Assembly: GCA_024220505.1 (NCBI GenBank) | Contig: JAKZZE010000029.1 | Location: 62,001 to 126,000, forward strand | Direction of reading: 5' to 3' | DNA length: 64,000 nucleotides | Source: Rhizopus arrhizus | Lineage: Eukaryota > Mucoromycota > Mucoromycetes > Mucorales > Rhizopodaceae | Shown: positions 1 to 10,153 of the stretch, piece after piece | Layout: each line of letters opens with the position of its first letter | How positions within the stretch are numbered: position 1 is the stretch's first letter | Notes under the pieces: model-generated | What the model was told of the DNA's origin: nothing | Databases searched by the model: none | Seen by the model: the letters and a program-made list of their open reading frames with translations, nothing else | Translations under genes and position numbers: made by a program

Positions 1-702
1 ACTAAGAAAAAGACGGTACTTCCACTTAATAATGACAAGCAAAAGGCACGATATGATTGGGCAAAGGCTCATAAAGACTGGTCCGAGACTGATTGGGAAC
101 GCGTTGTCTTTTCTGATGAGACAAAGATCCAAAAAAGAGGGTCTAATGGCCTAGAATACGCTTGGAAAGAGGATAATGCACCTTATCGAGACCATCACTA
201 CAAAAAGAAACATGCTTATGGAGGAGGCGGGATCATGCTTTGGAGTTGCATAACTATACATGGAGGGGGCTACATGTCCTGGCTACAAAGTAATGTAAAT
301 GGTGAGCTATACACGTCAGTACTTGAGGAGGAATACAAGGAGACATTGAAGTATTATGGCCTGCAAAGTAAGGACATGATCTTTCAACAAGATAATGCAA
401 GCATCCATTGTGCTTCAGCTCCTTCAAAATGGTTCCAAAAGAACAAGATTAAGCTCCTGAGTTGGCCAGCATACTCCCCTGACCTTAACCCAATTGAAAA
501 TGCATGGGCCATGCTTAAAAAGAAGGAACAGATGACAAGACCACCTTCTTCTGTGGTTGAGACTGACCAAGCATTTTTTGACCGGGTTTCGAAGCTTTGG
601 TATGACCTAGCAACTCCAGAGTACTGTAGAAACCTTATTCACTCTATGCCCCGTCGAGTTCGGGACGTAATCCAGCGTAAGGGCCGCGATACCAAGTACT
701 AA
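1..702 (+). CDS. Tc1-type DD34E transposase, 5' partial
   Basis: Cut-and-paste transposase of the Tc1/mariner superfamily, which acts on the element's terminal repeats at TA sites. The frame is open from base 1 to a TAA at 700-702. Catalytic residues in this fragment are D39 (FSDETK), D131 (FQQDNASIH) and E166 (SPDLNPIEN). Thirty-four residues separate the second D and the E, which is the DD34E class. The N-terminal helix-turn-helix region lies beyond the left edge. No internal stop is present, so this is one of the few apparently undamaged Tc1 frames here. Confidence 0.9.
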   Translation, partial: TKKKTVLPLNNDKQKARYDWAKAHKDWSETDWERVVFSDETKIQKRGSNGLEYAWKEDNAPYRDHHYKKKHAYGGGGIMLWSCITIHGGGYMSWLQSNVNGELYTSVLEEEYKETLKYYGLQSKDMIFQQDNASIHCASAPSKWFQKNKIKLLSWPAYSPDLNPIENAWAMLKKKEQMTRPPSSVVETDQAFFDRVSKLWYDLATPEYCRNLIHSMPRRVRDVIQRKGRDTKY

Positions 703-908
703 TCGAAATTCAAAAAAATAAAAATACATTATTTTCAATATATCTTCTTATAACATGGCGGAAAATAAAAAATACCATTTCCGACAAATATTGTCAACTT
801 TGTTGAAGGAAGAGACAAATTTTTCGTCAGCAAAACAGAGCTCTAAGCTTAATTCCCGGCGAGGCATTGCGAAAAAACCAAAAAACGGACTGATTTTGTC
901 CCTTACTG
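1..908 (+). mobile_element. Tc1-A element (left end beyond window)
   Basis: Tc1/mariner element whose right end is at 908. The terminal bases read (reverse complement) CAGTAAGGGACAAAATC and are followed by the TA target at 909-910. It sits inside Tc1-B copy A: the sequence from 911 onward matches the right part of Tc1-B copy B on the other strand, where no insertion is present at that TA. The left terminal repeat lies outside the window. Confidence 0.8.
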
Positions 909-1276
909 TAAAACTGTACTTATTTTGTATTTCCCATTGAGCCCCCCCTTTTGTTTTTACCCTGGCAAGGGCAAAAGATAGGTCCCGGAGATCGCTGGCC
1001 TCAATTAAGCTCCGATCTGCATGAAACTCCGAATATGCATTTTTTTACCCCGTATCATCTTTGATGCAAAATTTGGTAAGATTTCAATCAGCGCATCAGG
1101 TTCTATTGGCCATTGAATTTGCCTAGTCTACCACTTAGCAAAATGAAATTAGGTGACCAAGATTTCAGAATTGGTCCAGCAGTTGCGGATGAGAAATTTA
1201 TAGGAGTAGATACAATAAGCTTTATTAAAGTCTGTAACAGTAATTAAACTTTATTAAATGAATAAAACTGCACTGG

Positions 1277-2825
1277 CTATGCACGATGAACTCTACGAGA
1301 CCTTCTGTGTTGTCTAGTAGTAGGTGTTTCCAGACTAGAGCGACCAGCTAAATCGGTCATTGCATCCATTATCGGAGCTGTGGGATCAATCATTCCAGGA
1401 GTTACTGCTGTAGAGCGAGTAGGGGGCATCCAGTCCTCGTCATCTGTACTATCCTCGCTTGAAGAAGCATCAGAATGATAGTCGTGCTCGAACTGGAATG
1501 GTTCATGCCGGTCTTCTTGACTATCATCGATCTCAGCACCAACGTTTCCATCTGCAGCACGAGTAATCCATTCATATGAGTCAATATTATCTTCTGTTAC
1601 CCCTTCACTAACTGTTCGCTGAAATGATACCTCTTGCAAGCATCGTTCCATCCCGTGGATAAGTCCATTGTCCCGATTTTCATACCTCCATAAGTACTCT
1701 AATAAACGTGCTGGGCAATGCTTTGCGGTGCGATAACGAGGGTGAACCAAAGATTTGACATCTCGCCATAGACCTTCTATAGTGTTTGTATTTATCATGC
1801 CCTCTGTATGGTTACCCTCTACATTATCCCGAGTAGCAAAGCCATGGGAATGGTTAACAACCTCATGCCGACGGAAAAAAAACTCACTAGAGCCATAGTT
1901 TGCTGGAGCGAATATATGATTCTGCAATCTTACATCATCAGGATGAAGTGAGGAATAGGCCCTCCATCCATCGCTACGAATGACTGCTCCTTCCTTGCAA
2001 AACTGGTAAAGGATAGGCAACAATGTAGCAGCAGTCCTATTCGGAACGGTACAGAGCATACGGCGTCCAGCAGAGAACTTCTGTCTCGTCTCTTGAACAC
2101 CAGTTGTAGGATCGGTATAGCTGTACGTAATACCAGTACGAAGGGCTTCTACCATTCCAAAAACCCAAACTCCATCTCTGCGTGATCCACGATTGTATTT
2201 ACGCTTGCCAAATTTGGACTCGTCAATTTGAATATGATCACAGAGTTCGTTGTCACCGAGCTTGTAGTCACCAAAATACCTGATAAAATCGTTGTGCATA
2301 AGCATCTGACAATCAACAGCAAGCTGACTAACAGTAGGACCACTAATGCGAACCGTTCTGATGATAGTAGCAATTGATGCCTTACGAAAATACTCCGAAA
2401 GTACTATGTACACCTTGTTGATGTCCGACTTCTTATTAAAAAATACAGATCCCTTCGTAATGGATTCTTGTCGATCATTATGAATCCCAATTGATGAAGG
2501 AGTGCGACAACGATAGTAGAACTGAGATTTGCTACGTCTGTACCTAAGGACCATCTCATTCGTGCATCCATTGAAGTTGCAAATGCGGTTTTCCCTGTAG
2601 AACGCACCAATGGATTCCCTCAGGTGACTGTAATTCCATCAGTAAACATGCCCTACTTTCCCTTTATATCACTTACGTCCATGTAGTTTCTTCTGACACA
2701 ATGATTCTTGCTTCGCTCACTCTGTCACCATCCGAAGGAGTACGAGACCCATAAGGAGCAGATAATTGGCCAGAAGTACGGCCACCACGACGTGATAAGG
2801 ATACAACAGAGCTTGAGACGGACAT
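1277..2825 (-). CDS. Merlin (IS1016/ISXO2-like) transposase, two exons
   Basis: DDE transposase of the Merlin superfamily, 499 aa. Exon 1 is 2825-2677, a 49-bp intron 2676-2628 has a GTAAGT donor and TTACAG acceptor, and exon 2 is 2627-1277. The ATG at 2825 was chosen because the frame runs from it through the intron, and a TATAAATA box lies 55 bp upstream. A Cys-rich zinc-finger-like segment (ICNFNGCTNEM) lies around residues 65-75. Catalytic triad: D185 (IQIDESKFGKRKY), D269 (IRSDGWRAY) and E334 (NTNTIEGLWRDVK). The C-terminus is acidic and Ser-rich. The frame is intact, so this is the likely active copy. A near-identical sister at 4544-6093 carries a frameshift. Confidence 0.92.
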
Positions 2826-2872
2826 AGACGAAAATAAGTAAAATACAGAGAAAATACAAAAATGCAAAGGGG

Positions 2873-2880
2873 TATTTATA
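2873..2880 (-). promoter_or_regulatory. TATA box of the Merlin-1 transposase
   Basis: TATAAATA lies 55 bp upstream of the transposase ATG at 2825. The same box at the same distance occurs in Merlin-2, which supports it as the core promoter. Confidence 0.6.
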
Positions 2881-3289
2881 TTCTTCCTACAAAAAATGAC
2901 GCAACATAAGTATCCAATCACATTGGTGATTATCTATCCCGAGTCAGAGTCCAGGGTCAACAAAAAAAGCGCAAAATACCACAAAAGGAAAGAAAAAAAA
3001 ATTATTCTAAAAAGTCCACTGACGCTGACTTATCTAAGCGGTAGACTAGGCAAATTCAATGGCCAATAGAACCTGATGCGCTGATTGAAATCTTACCAAA
3101 TTTTGCATCAAAGATGATACGAGGTAAAAAAATGTATATTCGGAGTTTCATGCAGATCGGAGCTTAATTGAGGCCAACGATCTCCGGCACCTATCTTTTG
3201 CTTTAGCCTTTACCCTATTCACTATAACAAAGTACTAGCCTTATATGTTTAAGAAAATAAGCAACTGTAAAAACGAAACTCTGAGATCT

Positions 3290-4250
3290 CGAATACACTT
3301 AGTTCGTACGACAACAGATATTCCTAGAGTAACAAGAATCTCTAAATGGACAATCAACAGGAGAAAGAGGGAACAAAGAAACTTAATGTCTTGTGATCAT
3401 GAAGGTATTCCGCTATTAGCCTGAAAAGTTATTAGTTCAGTCATCAACCTAGAGCTTGGACAAGGTCCGCTACACACAGTTCCTGATGCTCAGCACATTT
3501 TGAGGACCTTAAGATACAGTGTTAGCAGACTGTCAGTCTAAAGGCACAGTAGGAAGCTAGATTTTGAGTCTGGAAGTAAGGAATCGAAGAATTTCATCAG
3601 CTGTATAAGTCGGAAAAAGCGATGAATGTGGTATCACGACAAGCCATTGTATACTATAGAGGGCTGGAAGTCTGCTATCTTTAGCAATGAAACAAATATG
3701 AACATTATGGATGCAGACAGTATACACTAATATTGAAAGCAAGTCGAGCAACCTTAGCGATTTTTTCACGGTGATCAAACAATGAAGCATGCTGGCTGCT
3801 CTGTTATGTTTTAAGGCTGTATTAGATATTGAGGACCAGAATATGTGTGTCAGGTATACGATGGTATAATGAACTCATAAATATGCACATATATTTCGCT
3901 TACTTCATACCACAAAAGCCTAGCGTATAGTGGTCTAAAACGTCGTAATCTCTCGTTTCAGCATGACAATGACACAAGGCACAAGTCAACGCATACCACA
4001 AACTCAATATTTGATAACAGCGCCTCTGTGCTACAAGTTTAGCCGCTACTAATCCCGGCCTAAGTCCGCTTAAGCATACCAGGTGGCAATTGATGGCAAA
4101 GGCATGATGATACGACACTAGATCAAAAAGGGTCGATGATCTTTGGAAAAGAATAGTTAAAGAGCCGGGTTCTTTTATTGAAAATGATATACACGCATAT
4201 TATTAGCATATGCAAAGAAGAATATCCGATAATATCAAGAGATGAGATGA
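3290..4250 (+). pseudogene. Tc1-B transposase relic (copy A)
   Basis: Decayed Tc1 transposase with many stops and frame changes. Recognisable pieces are a degenerate first motif near 3677 (WRSAIFSNET, where a working copy has SDET, so the first catalytic D is lost), a trace of the KHGGxSVM strand, the second motif near 3958 (FQHDNDTRHKS), and a blurred SPDLNP block near 4050. The same damage is found in copy B, so the decay predates duplication of the element. It cannot encode an active protein. Confidence 0.6.
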
Positions 4251-4488
4251 TTATATAAAGTCTAAGGTCTTAGCCACTTTTGCGGTTTTTAGAAAATATA
4301 AAATTTTATAAATTTAAAACACGCTCATCGCTCAGTTTTAACACTGTCATGCTTAGAACATACATAAATTACAATGACTAGTATATCCTCCTTCTAGTAC
4401 AGTTTCATGACTATTGCAACTACCATGAGCAGGTAATGGTAGTTAAAAGCTGAAAAAAAGTTTTGTGCACCAGTTTTGTCCGCTACTG

Positions 4489-4496
4489 TATAAATA
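4489..4496 (+). promoter_or_regulatory. TATA box regenerated at the Tc1-B insertion
   Basis: TATAAATA lies 55 bp before the Merlin-2 ATG. The first two bases are the TA target duplication of Tc1-B copy A, so insertion removed everything upstream yet left the box whole. Confidence 0.6.
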
Positions 4497-6406
4497 CCCC
4501 TTTGCATTTTTGTATTTTCTCTGTATTTTACTTATTTTCGTCTATGTCCGTCTCAAGCTCTGTTGTATCCTTATCACGTCGTGGTGGCCGTACTTCTGGC
4601 CAATTGTCTGCTCCTTATGGGTCTTGTACTCCTTCGGATGGTGACAGAGTGAGCGAAGCAAGAATCATTGTGTCAGAAGAAACTACATGGACGTAAGTGA
4701 TATAAAAGGAAAGTAGGGCATGTTTACTGATGGAATTACAGTCACCTGAGGGAATCTATTGGTGCGTTCTACAGGGAAAACCGCATTTGCAACTTCAATG
4801 GATGCACGAATGAGATGGTCCTTAGGTACAGACGTAGCAAATCTCAGTTCTACTATCGTTGTCGCACTCCTTCATCAATTGGGATTCATAATGATCGACA
4901 AGAATCCATTACGAAGGGATCTGTATTTTTTAATAAGAAGTCGGACATCAACAAGGTGTACATAGTACTTTCGGAGTATTTTCGTAAGGCATCAATTGCT
5001 ACTATCATCAGAACGGTTCGCATTAGTGGTCATACTGTTAGTCAGCTTGCTGTTGATTGTCAGATGCTTATGCACAACGATTTTATCAGGTATTTTGGTG
5101 ACTACAAGCTCGGTGACAACGAACTCTGTGATCATATTCAAATTGACGAGTCCAAATTTGGCAAGCGTAAATACAATCGTGGATCACGCAGAGATGGAGT
5201 TTGGGTTTTTGGAATGGTAGAAGCCCTTCGTACTGGTATTACGTACAGCTATACCGATCCTACAACTGGTGTTCAAGAGACGAGACAGAAGTTCTCTGCT
5301 GGACGCCGTATGCTCTGTACCGTTCCGAATAGGACTGCTGCTACATTGTTGCCTATCCTTTACCAGTTTTGCAAGGAAGGAGCAGTCATCCGTAGCGATG
5401 GATGGAGGGCCTATTCCTCACTTCATCCTAATGATGTAAGATTGCAGAACCATATATTCGCTCCAGCAAACTATAGCTCTAGTGAGTTTTTTTTTCCGTC
5501 GGCATGAGGTTGTTAACCATTCCCATGGCTTTGCTACTCGGGATAATGTAGAGGGTAACCATACAGAGGGCATGATAAATACAAACACGATAGAAGGTCT
5601 ATGGCGAGATGTCAAATCTTTGGTTCACCCTCGTTATCGCACCGCAAAGCATTGCCCAGCACGTTTATTAGAGTACTTATGGAGGTATGAAAATCGGGAC
5701 AATGGACTTATCCGCGGGATGGAACGATGCTTGCAAGAGGTATCATTTCAGCGAACAGTTAGTGAAGGGGTAACAGAAGATAATATTGACTCATATGAAT
5801 GGATTACTCGTGCTGCAGATGGAAACGTTGGTGCTGAGATCGATGATAGTCAAGAAGACCGGCATGAGCCATTCCAGTTCGAGCACGACTATCATTCTGA
5901 TGCTTCTTCAAGCGAGGATAGTACAGATGACGAGGACTGGATGCCACCTACTCGCTCTACAGCAGTAACTCCTGGAATGATTGATCCCACAGCTCCGATA
6001 ATGGATGCAATGACCGATTTAGCTGGTCGCTCTAGTCTGGAAACACCTACTACTAGACAACACAGAAGGTCTCGTAGAGTTCATCGTGCATAGCCAGTGC
6101 AGTTTTATTCATTTAATAAAGTTTAATTACTGTTACAGACTTTAATAAAGCTTATTATATCTACTCCTATAAATTTCTCATCCGCAACTGCTGGACCAAT
6201 TCTGAAATCTTGGTCACCCAATTTCATTTTACTAAGTGGTAGACTAGGCAAATTCAATGGCCAATAGAACCAGATGCGCTGACTGAAATCTTACCAAATT
6301 TGGCATCAAAGATGATACGAGGTACAAGAATGCATATTCGGAGTTTCATGCAGATCGGAGCTTAATTGAGGCCAGCGATCTCCGGGACCTATCTTTTGCT
6401 TTAGCC
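4491..6406 (+). mobile_element. Merlin-2 element (visible part)
   Basis: Second copy of the Merlin-1 family on the opposite strand. The right end is at 6406 and the expected 8-bp TSD would be 6407-6414. The part upstream of the TATA box is separated by the Tc1-B copy A insertion and lies beyond the left edge. It is inserted in the endonuclease region of LINE-1. It is almost identical to Merlin-1, so the two copies separated recently. Confidence 0.88.
4544..6093 (+). pseudogene. Merlin-2 transposase, frameshifted in a T run
   Basis: Same two-exon gene as Merlin-1: exon 1 4544-4692, 49-bp intron 4693-4741, exon 2 4742-6093. All catalytic motifs are present, but the run before the RRHEVVNH segment has nine T (near 5487-5495) where Merlin-1 has eight. 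This shifts the frame before the catalytic E. Only a few other amino-acid differences from Merlin-1 are seen. Either a recent 1-bp slippage or a homopolymer sequencing error explains it, and the latter would make this copy intact. Confidence 0.88.
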
Positions 6407-6771
6407 GAACAGTCTATCGATTTACTGGCATTGCAGGAAACTCGTGCCAATACGCCTCAATTGCAAGATCTCTTCCACACACAGTTTCAAGCTTATGATA
6501 GCATTTGGTCTCCCCATTGTGGACTAATTTGTTTATCCCATGACTTGTCCTTCTCCAACACTGTCCTCAGTATCTGCGGGCGTGTTATCACAACAACCGT
6601 TTCTCATAAGGCTCATCGTTTTGCTCCCATTACGGTCACTGTTTTATACGCTCCAGCTTCTCGACGTGACAGATACGAATTTCTAACTCGTATGATGCAA
6701 CTCGACTGTTCCCTTCTCTTTCCGATGAGTCCATCTCGCCACGTTCTACTCGGTGACTTTAATTATACCTA
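6407..6771 (+). pseudogene. LINE-1 APE-type endonuclease, part 1
   Basis: Endonuclease/exonuclease/phosphatase domain of a LINE ORF2, which nicks target DNA to prime reverse transcription. Visible motifs are LALQETRAN (metal-binding E, near 6437), VTVLYAPASRRDRYEFL, and HVLLGDFNYTY (catalytic D and N). The upstream part was cut off by Merlin-2, and the downstream part continues at 8434 after Tc1-F. Confidence 0.85.
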
Positions 6772-8431
6772 CAGTAGGTGGAAAAATGGTCCGGATGTTT
6801 TTAAATTATTCACAAATATCGCTATAGCTTTACCAAATCTCAATCAAATTGAACAGAACAAACATTATTTTGAAGAGAAATCATTACGTTATCTTTAGTA
6901 AAATTTGATATGTCACACAAAAGTTCAAAGGGAGCTACAAAAGATCAAATATTTCAGCAACATCCGGACCATTTTTCAGGGTGCCCTAGAGAATTTTAAT
7001 TACCCAGATTGTTCAATGCTGCTGACTCAGAAGCCGTCAGTTTTGTCTCAGATGATTAATAATACATTAGACTCGTATTAATAATCAAAAAAAAATATAA
7101 ATATCTACTTTTTTTTGCTGATTTAGCACGTCTTCTTCTTCTTTCGTTATTATTGCTGTTTTATACAAATATGGTTCGCTCTTTGCCTTTGGATGTACAA
7201 GATAACATCAAGTCTTTACTCAAATCTAGGTCATTCTTACTCATCCATTATAAAACGAGTGCCTGGAGTCAAGAAAAGTACCATCAGCGACTATAAGCGA
7301 AGATGGTTTCCTAACATGGGGCCCCTTAAAATCAGGCCGCAAGTCCGAAATTACTGCTACAACCAAGTCCTTCATCAGACGGTCAGTCATAACAGGTAAA
7401 TTAAAGACGGGGGAGGATGTACAACGATATTTATGTGATGTTGGATGAGCAATTGGCTACTCTGCTTGCTTAAAACTTTTAAAATCGATGGGATTCCAGG
7501 CCCGTATTAAGAAGCGCAAGCCGTTTTTAAAGGCTATTCATATGAAAAAGCGACTTGCATGGGCCAACGCCCACAAGGATTGGACAAAAGATGATTGGCG
7601 TCGTATGGTATTCTCTGACGAGACTAAGGTAAACGTTTGGGGATCAGACGGTGTGAAATACTACTGGAAGAGAGTAGGTGATAAGCTTCGATTCCACCAT
7701 TTTGACTTAACAGTAAAAGGAGGTGGAGGCAGCGTTATGATGTGGGGCTGTATTACATACGATGGTCCTGGGTATGCTTGTCGTATCTATGATGGAACAA
7801 TGAAGAAAGAGGATTACGTACATATATTGGACACAACGCTAATGGACACCCTAAATTACTACAATTATGACCCTAAACGCATCTACTTCCAGCAGGATAA
7901 CGATCCGAAACATACGTCGAAGGTCGCAAAAGCTTGGTTTGAAGAAAACAACTTCGACAGCAAGTCTGTTTACAGTTGGCCAGCTCAGAGCCCTGATCTA
8001 AACCCGCTTGAACACATTTGGCATCACCTGAAGCTAAGGTTAAGTGCGTATGAAACCAGAGCTAAAGGCGTACATGAACTATGGGATCGAATTGAAGAAC
8101 AATGGGCGAGCTTTACAAAAGATGATTGTAGAAAGTATATAGACAGTATGCCAGATAGAATCAAAGCTGTTATTCAAGCAAAAGGGGGATATACGGACTA
8201 CTAACAGATATTATGGAACACCCTGAAAAATGGTCCGGATGTTGCTGAAATATTTGATCTTTTGTAGCTCCCTTTGAACTTCTGTGTGACATATCAAACT
8301 TTCACTAAGAATAAAGTAATGTTTTCTCTTCAAAATAATGTTTGTTCTGTTCAATTTGATTGAGATTTGGTAAAGCTATAGCGATATTTGTGAATAATTT
8401 AAAAACATCCGGACCATTTTTCCACCTACTG
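6772..8431 (+). mobile_element. Tc1-F element, complete
   Basis: 1660-bp Tc1 element with ends CAGTAGGTGGAAAAATGG on both sides, TA duplicated at 6770-6771 and 8432-8433. Terminal repeats are about 210 bp. Each carries an inverted inner copy of the tip motif (6958-6983 and 8213-8240). It splits the LINE-1 endonuclease. Confidence 0.92.
7171..8204 (+). pseudogene. Tc1-F transposase, DD37E class, broken N-terminus
   Basis: Starts MVRSLPLDVQDNIK at 7171, as in related Tc1 transposases here. It shifts frame near 7192 and again near 7325, and has a TGA at 7446-7448. From 7488 the catalytic half is open and well conserved: MVFSDETKVNVWGSDG, YFQQDNDPKHTSK and SPDLNPLEHIWHH. Thirty-seven residues lie between the second D and the E. 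The ending GGYTDY is the family norm. The DNA-binding domain is unusable, so this copy is dead. Confidence 0.88.
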
Positions 8432-8433
8432 TA

Positions 8434-8519
8434 TATCTTCTTCGACTACTTGGAGATCTTCCTTAATTGCTCATCGTATTACACATTGGCACGATCGCTC
8501 GTCCACTTTGCCTGCCACG
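8434..8519 (+). pseudogene. LINE-1 endonuclease, part 2
   Basis: Short continuation between Tc1-F and Tc1-B copy B. In one frame it reads SSSTTWRSSLIAHRITHW and then RSSTLPAT, which fits the stretch after the GDFN motif in LINE endonucleases. That frame is shifted by one base from the upstream piece. The domain ends abruptly at the Tc1-B insertion. Confidence 0.6.
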
Positions 8520-8521
8520 TA

Positions 8522-10151
8522 CAGTAGCGGACAAAACTGGTGCACAAAACTTTTTTTTAGCTTTTAACTACCATTACCTGCTCATGGTAATTGCAATAGT
8601 CATGAAACTGTACTAGAAGGAGGATATACTAGTCATTGTAATCTATGTATGTTCTAAGCATGACATTGTTAAAACTGAGCGATAAGCGTGCTTTGAATTT
8701 ATAAAATCTTATATTTTCTAAAAACCGCAAAAGTGGCTAAAATCTTAGACTTTATATAATCATCTCATCTCTTGATATTATCGGATATTCTTCTTTGCAT
8801 ATGCTAATAATATGCGTGTATATCATTTTCAGTAAAAGAACCCGGCTCTTTAACTATTCTTTTCCAAAGATCATCGACCCTTTTTGATCTAGTGTCGTAT
8901 CATCATACCTTTGCCATCAATTGCCACCTGGCATGCTTAAGCGGACTTAGGCCGGGATTAGTGGCGGCTAAACTTGTAGCACAGAAGCGCTGTTATCAAA
9001 TATTGAGTTTATGACATGCGTTGACTTGTGCCTTGTGTCATTGTCATACTGAAACGAGAGATTACGACGTTTTAGACTACTATACGCTAGGCTTTTGTGG
9101 TATGAAGTAAGCGAAATATATGTGTATATTTATGAGTTCATTATACCATCGTATACCTGACACACATATTCTGGTCCTCAATATCTAATACAGCCTTAAA
9201 ACATAACAGAGCAGCCAGCATGCTTCATTGTTTGATCACCGTGAAAAAATCGCTCAGGTTGCTCGACTTGCTTTCAATATTAGTGTATACTATCTGCATC
9301 CATAATGTTCATATTTGTTTCATTGCTAAAGATAGCAGACTTCCAGCCCTCTATAGTATACAATGGCTTATTGTGATACCACATTCATCGCTTTTTCCGA
9401 CTTATACAGCTGATGAAATTCTTCGATTCCTTACTTCCGGACTCAAAATCTAGCTTCCTACTGTGCCTTTAGACTGACAGTCTGCTAACACTGTATCTTA
9501 AGGTCCTCAAAATGTGCTGAGCATCAGGAACTGTGTGTAGCGGACCTTGTCCAAGCTCTAGGTTGATGACTGAACTAATAACTTTTCAGGCTAATAGCGG
9601 AATACCTTCATGATCACAAGACATTAAGTTTCTTTCTTCCCTCTTTCTCCTGTTGATTGTCCATTTAGAGATCCTTGTTACTCTAGAAATATCTGCTGTC
9701 GTACGAACTAGGCGTGTTCGAGATCTCAGAGTTTCGTTTTTACAGTTGCTTATTTTCTTAAACATATAAGGCTAGTACTTTGTTATAGTGAATAGGGTAA
9801 AAACAAAAGGGGGGACTCAATGGGAAATACAAAATAAGTACAGTTTTATATATTTTTTAAGAGCTACTAAAATTTACTAATATGCTGTGAAATCTGAAAG
9901 CAAACGGGAGAGATATGGGGAAAATTGAAAGAAGGCTAGACAAGCACTACATTTTTGGCGAAAATTGAAATATGCAAAAAATCACTAAAAATGACCTTAT
10001 GCCTGGGGGATGTCCGGCACAGTTCCGGTTTACATAACATAATGTATATTTTGGACTGTCTTTCAGATGGTATATGCCACAAAAGTCGCAGACATATGGC
10101 GGAGATACAATGTTGATTTTAATTTTTGTGCACCAGTTTTGTCCGCTACTG
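8522..10151 (-). mobile_element. Tc1-B copy B, complete but defective
   Basis: 1630-bp element. The left end CAGTAGCGGACAAAACTGG at 8522 and the right end TTTTGTCCGCTACTG at 10151 are inverted copies; TA lies at 8520-8521 and 10152-10153. LINE-1 sequence lies on both sides, but the two flanks are not contiguous in a normal LINE (endonuclease on the left, post-RT on the right). Strand is given by the relic transposase. Confidence 0.85.
8760..9720 (-). pseudogene. Tc1-B transposase relic (copy B)
   Basis: Reverse-complement match to the relic in copy A, with the same lost catalytic D and the same stops and gaps. No long sense frame remains. The longest open frame here (9220-9453, +) is antisense and I do not consider it a gene. 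Confidence 0.55.
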
Positions 10152-10153
10152 TA

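Larger units (their letters stand above)
964..3208 (-). mobile_element. Merlin-1 element, complete
   Basis: Complete 2245-bp Merlin element. The 8-bp target duplication TTTACCCT is seen at 956-963 and 3209-3216. The ends read GGCAAGGGCAAAAGATAGG (left) and GGCTAAAGCAAAAGATAGG (right, reverse complement), and the terminal inverted repeats run about 170-180 bp. It is inserted in Tc1-B copy A. An 8-9-bp TSD and GG-starting ends are the Merlin norm. One transposase gene on the minus strand fills the interior. Confidence 0.92.
911..4488 (+). mobile_element. Tc1-B copy A, interrupted by Tc1-A and Merlin-1
   Basis: Visible parts are 911-963 and 3209-4488; Merlin-1 fills the gap. The whole is the reverse complement of Tc1-B copy B (8522-10151). 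The right end reads TGGTGCACAAAAC-type sequence closing with TTTTGTCCGCTACTG at 4488, then TA. It is inserted at the TATA box of Merlin-2. Its remaining end is off the left edge, beyond Tc1-A. It carries a decayed transposase on the + strand. Confidence 0.75.

Noticed and set aside
3557..9453. A 77-codon frame conserved in both Tc1-B copies (3557-3790 minus, 9220-9453 plus)
   Set aside because: It is antisense to the decayed transposase and is conserved only because the two copies are recent duplicates.
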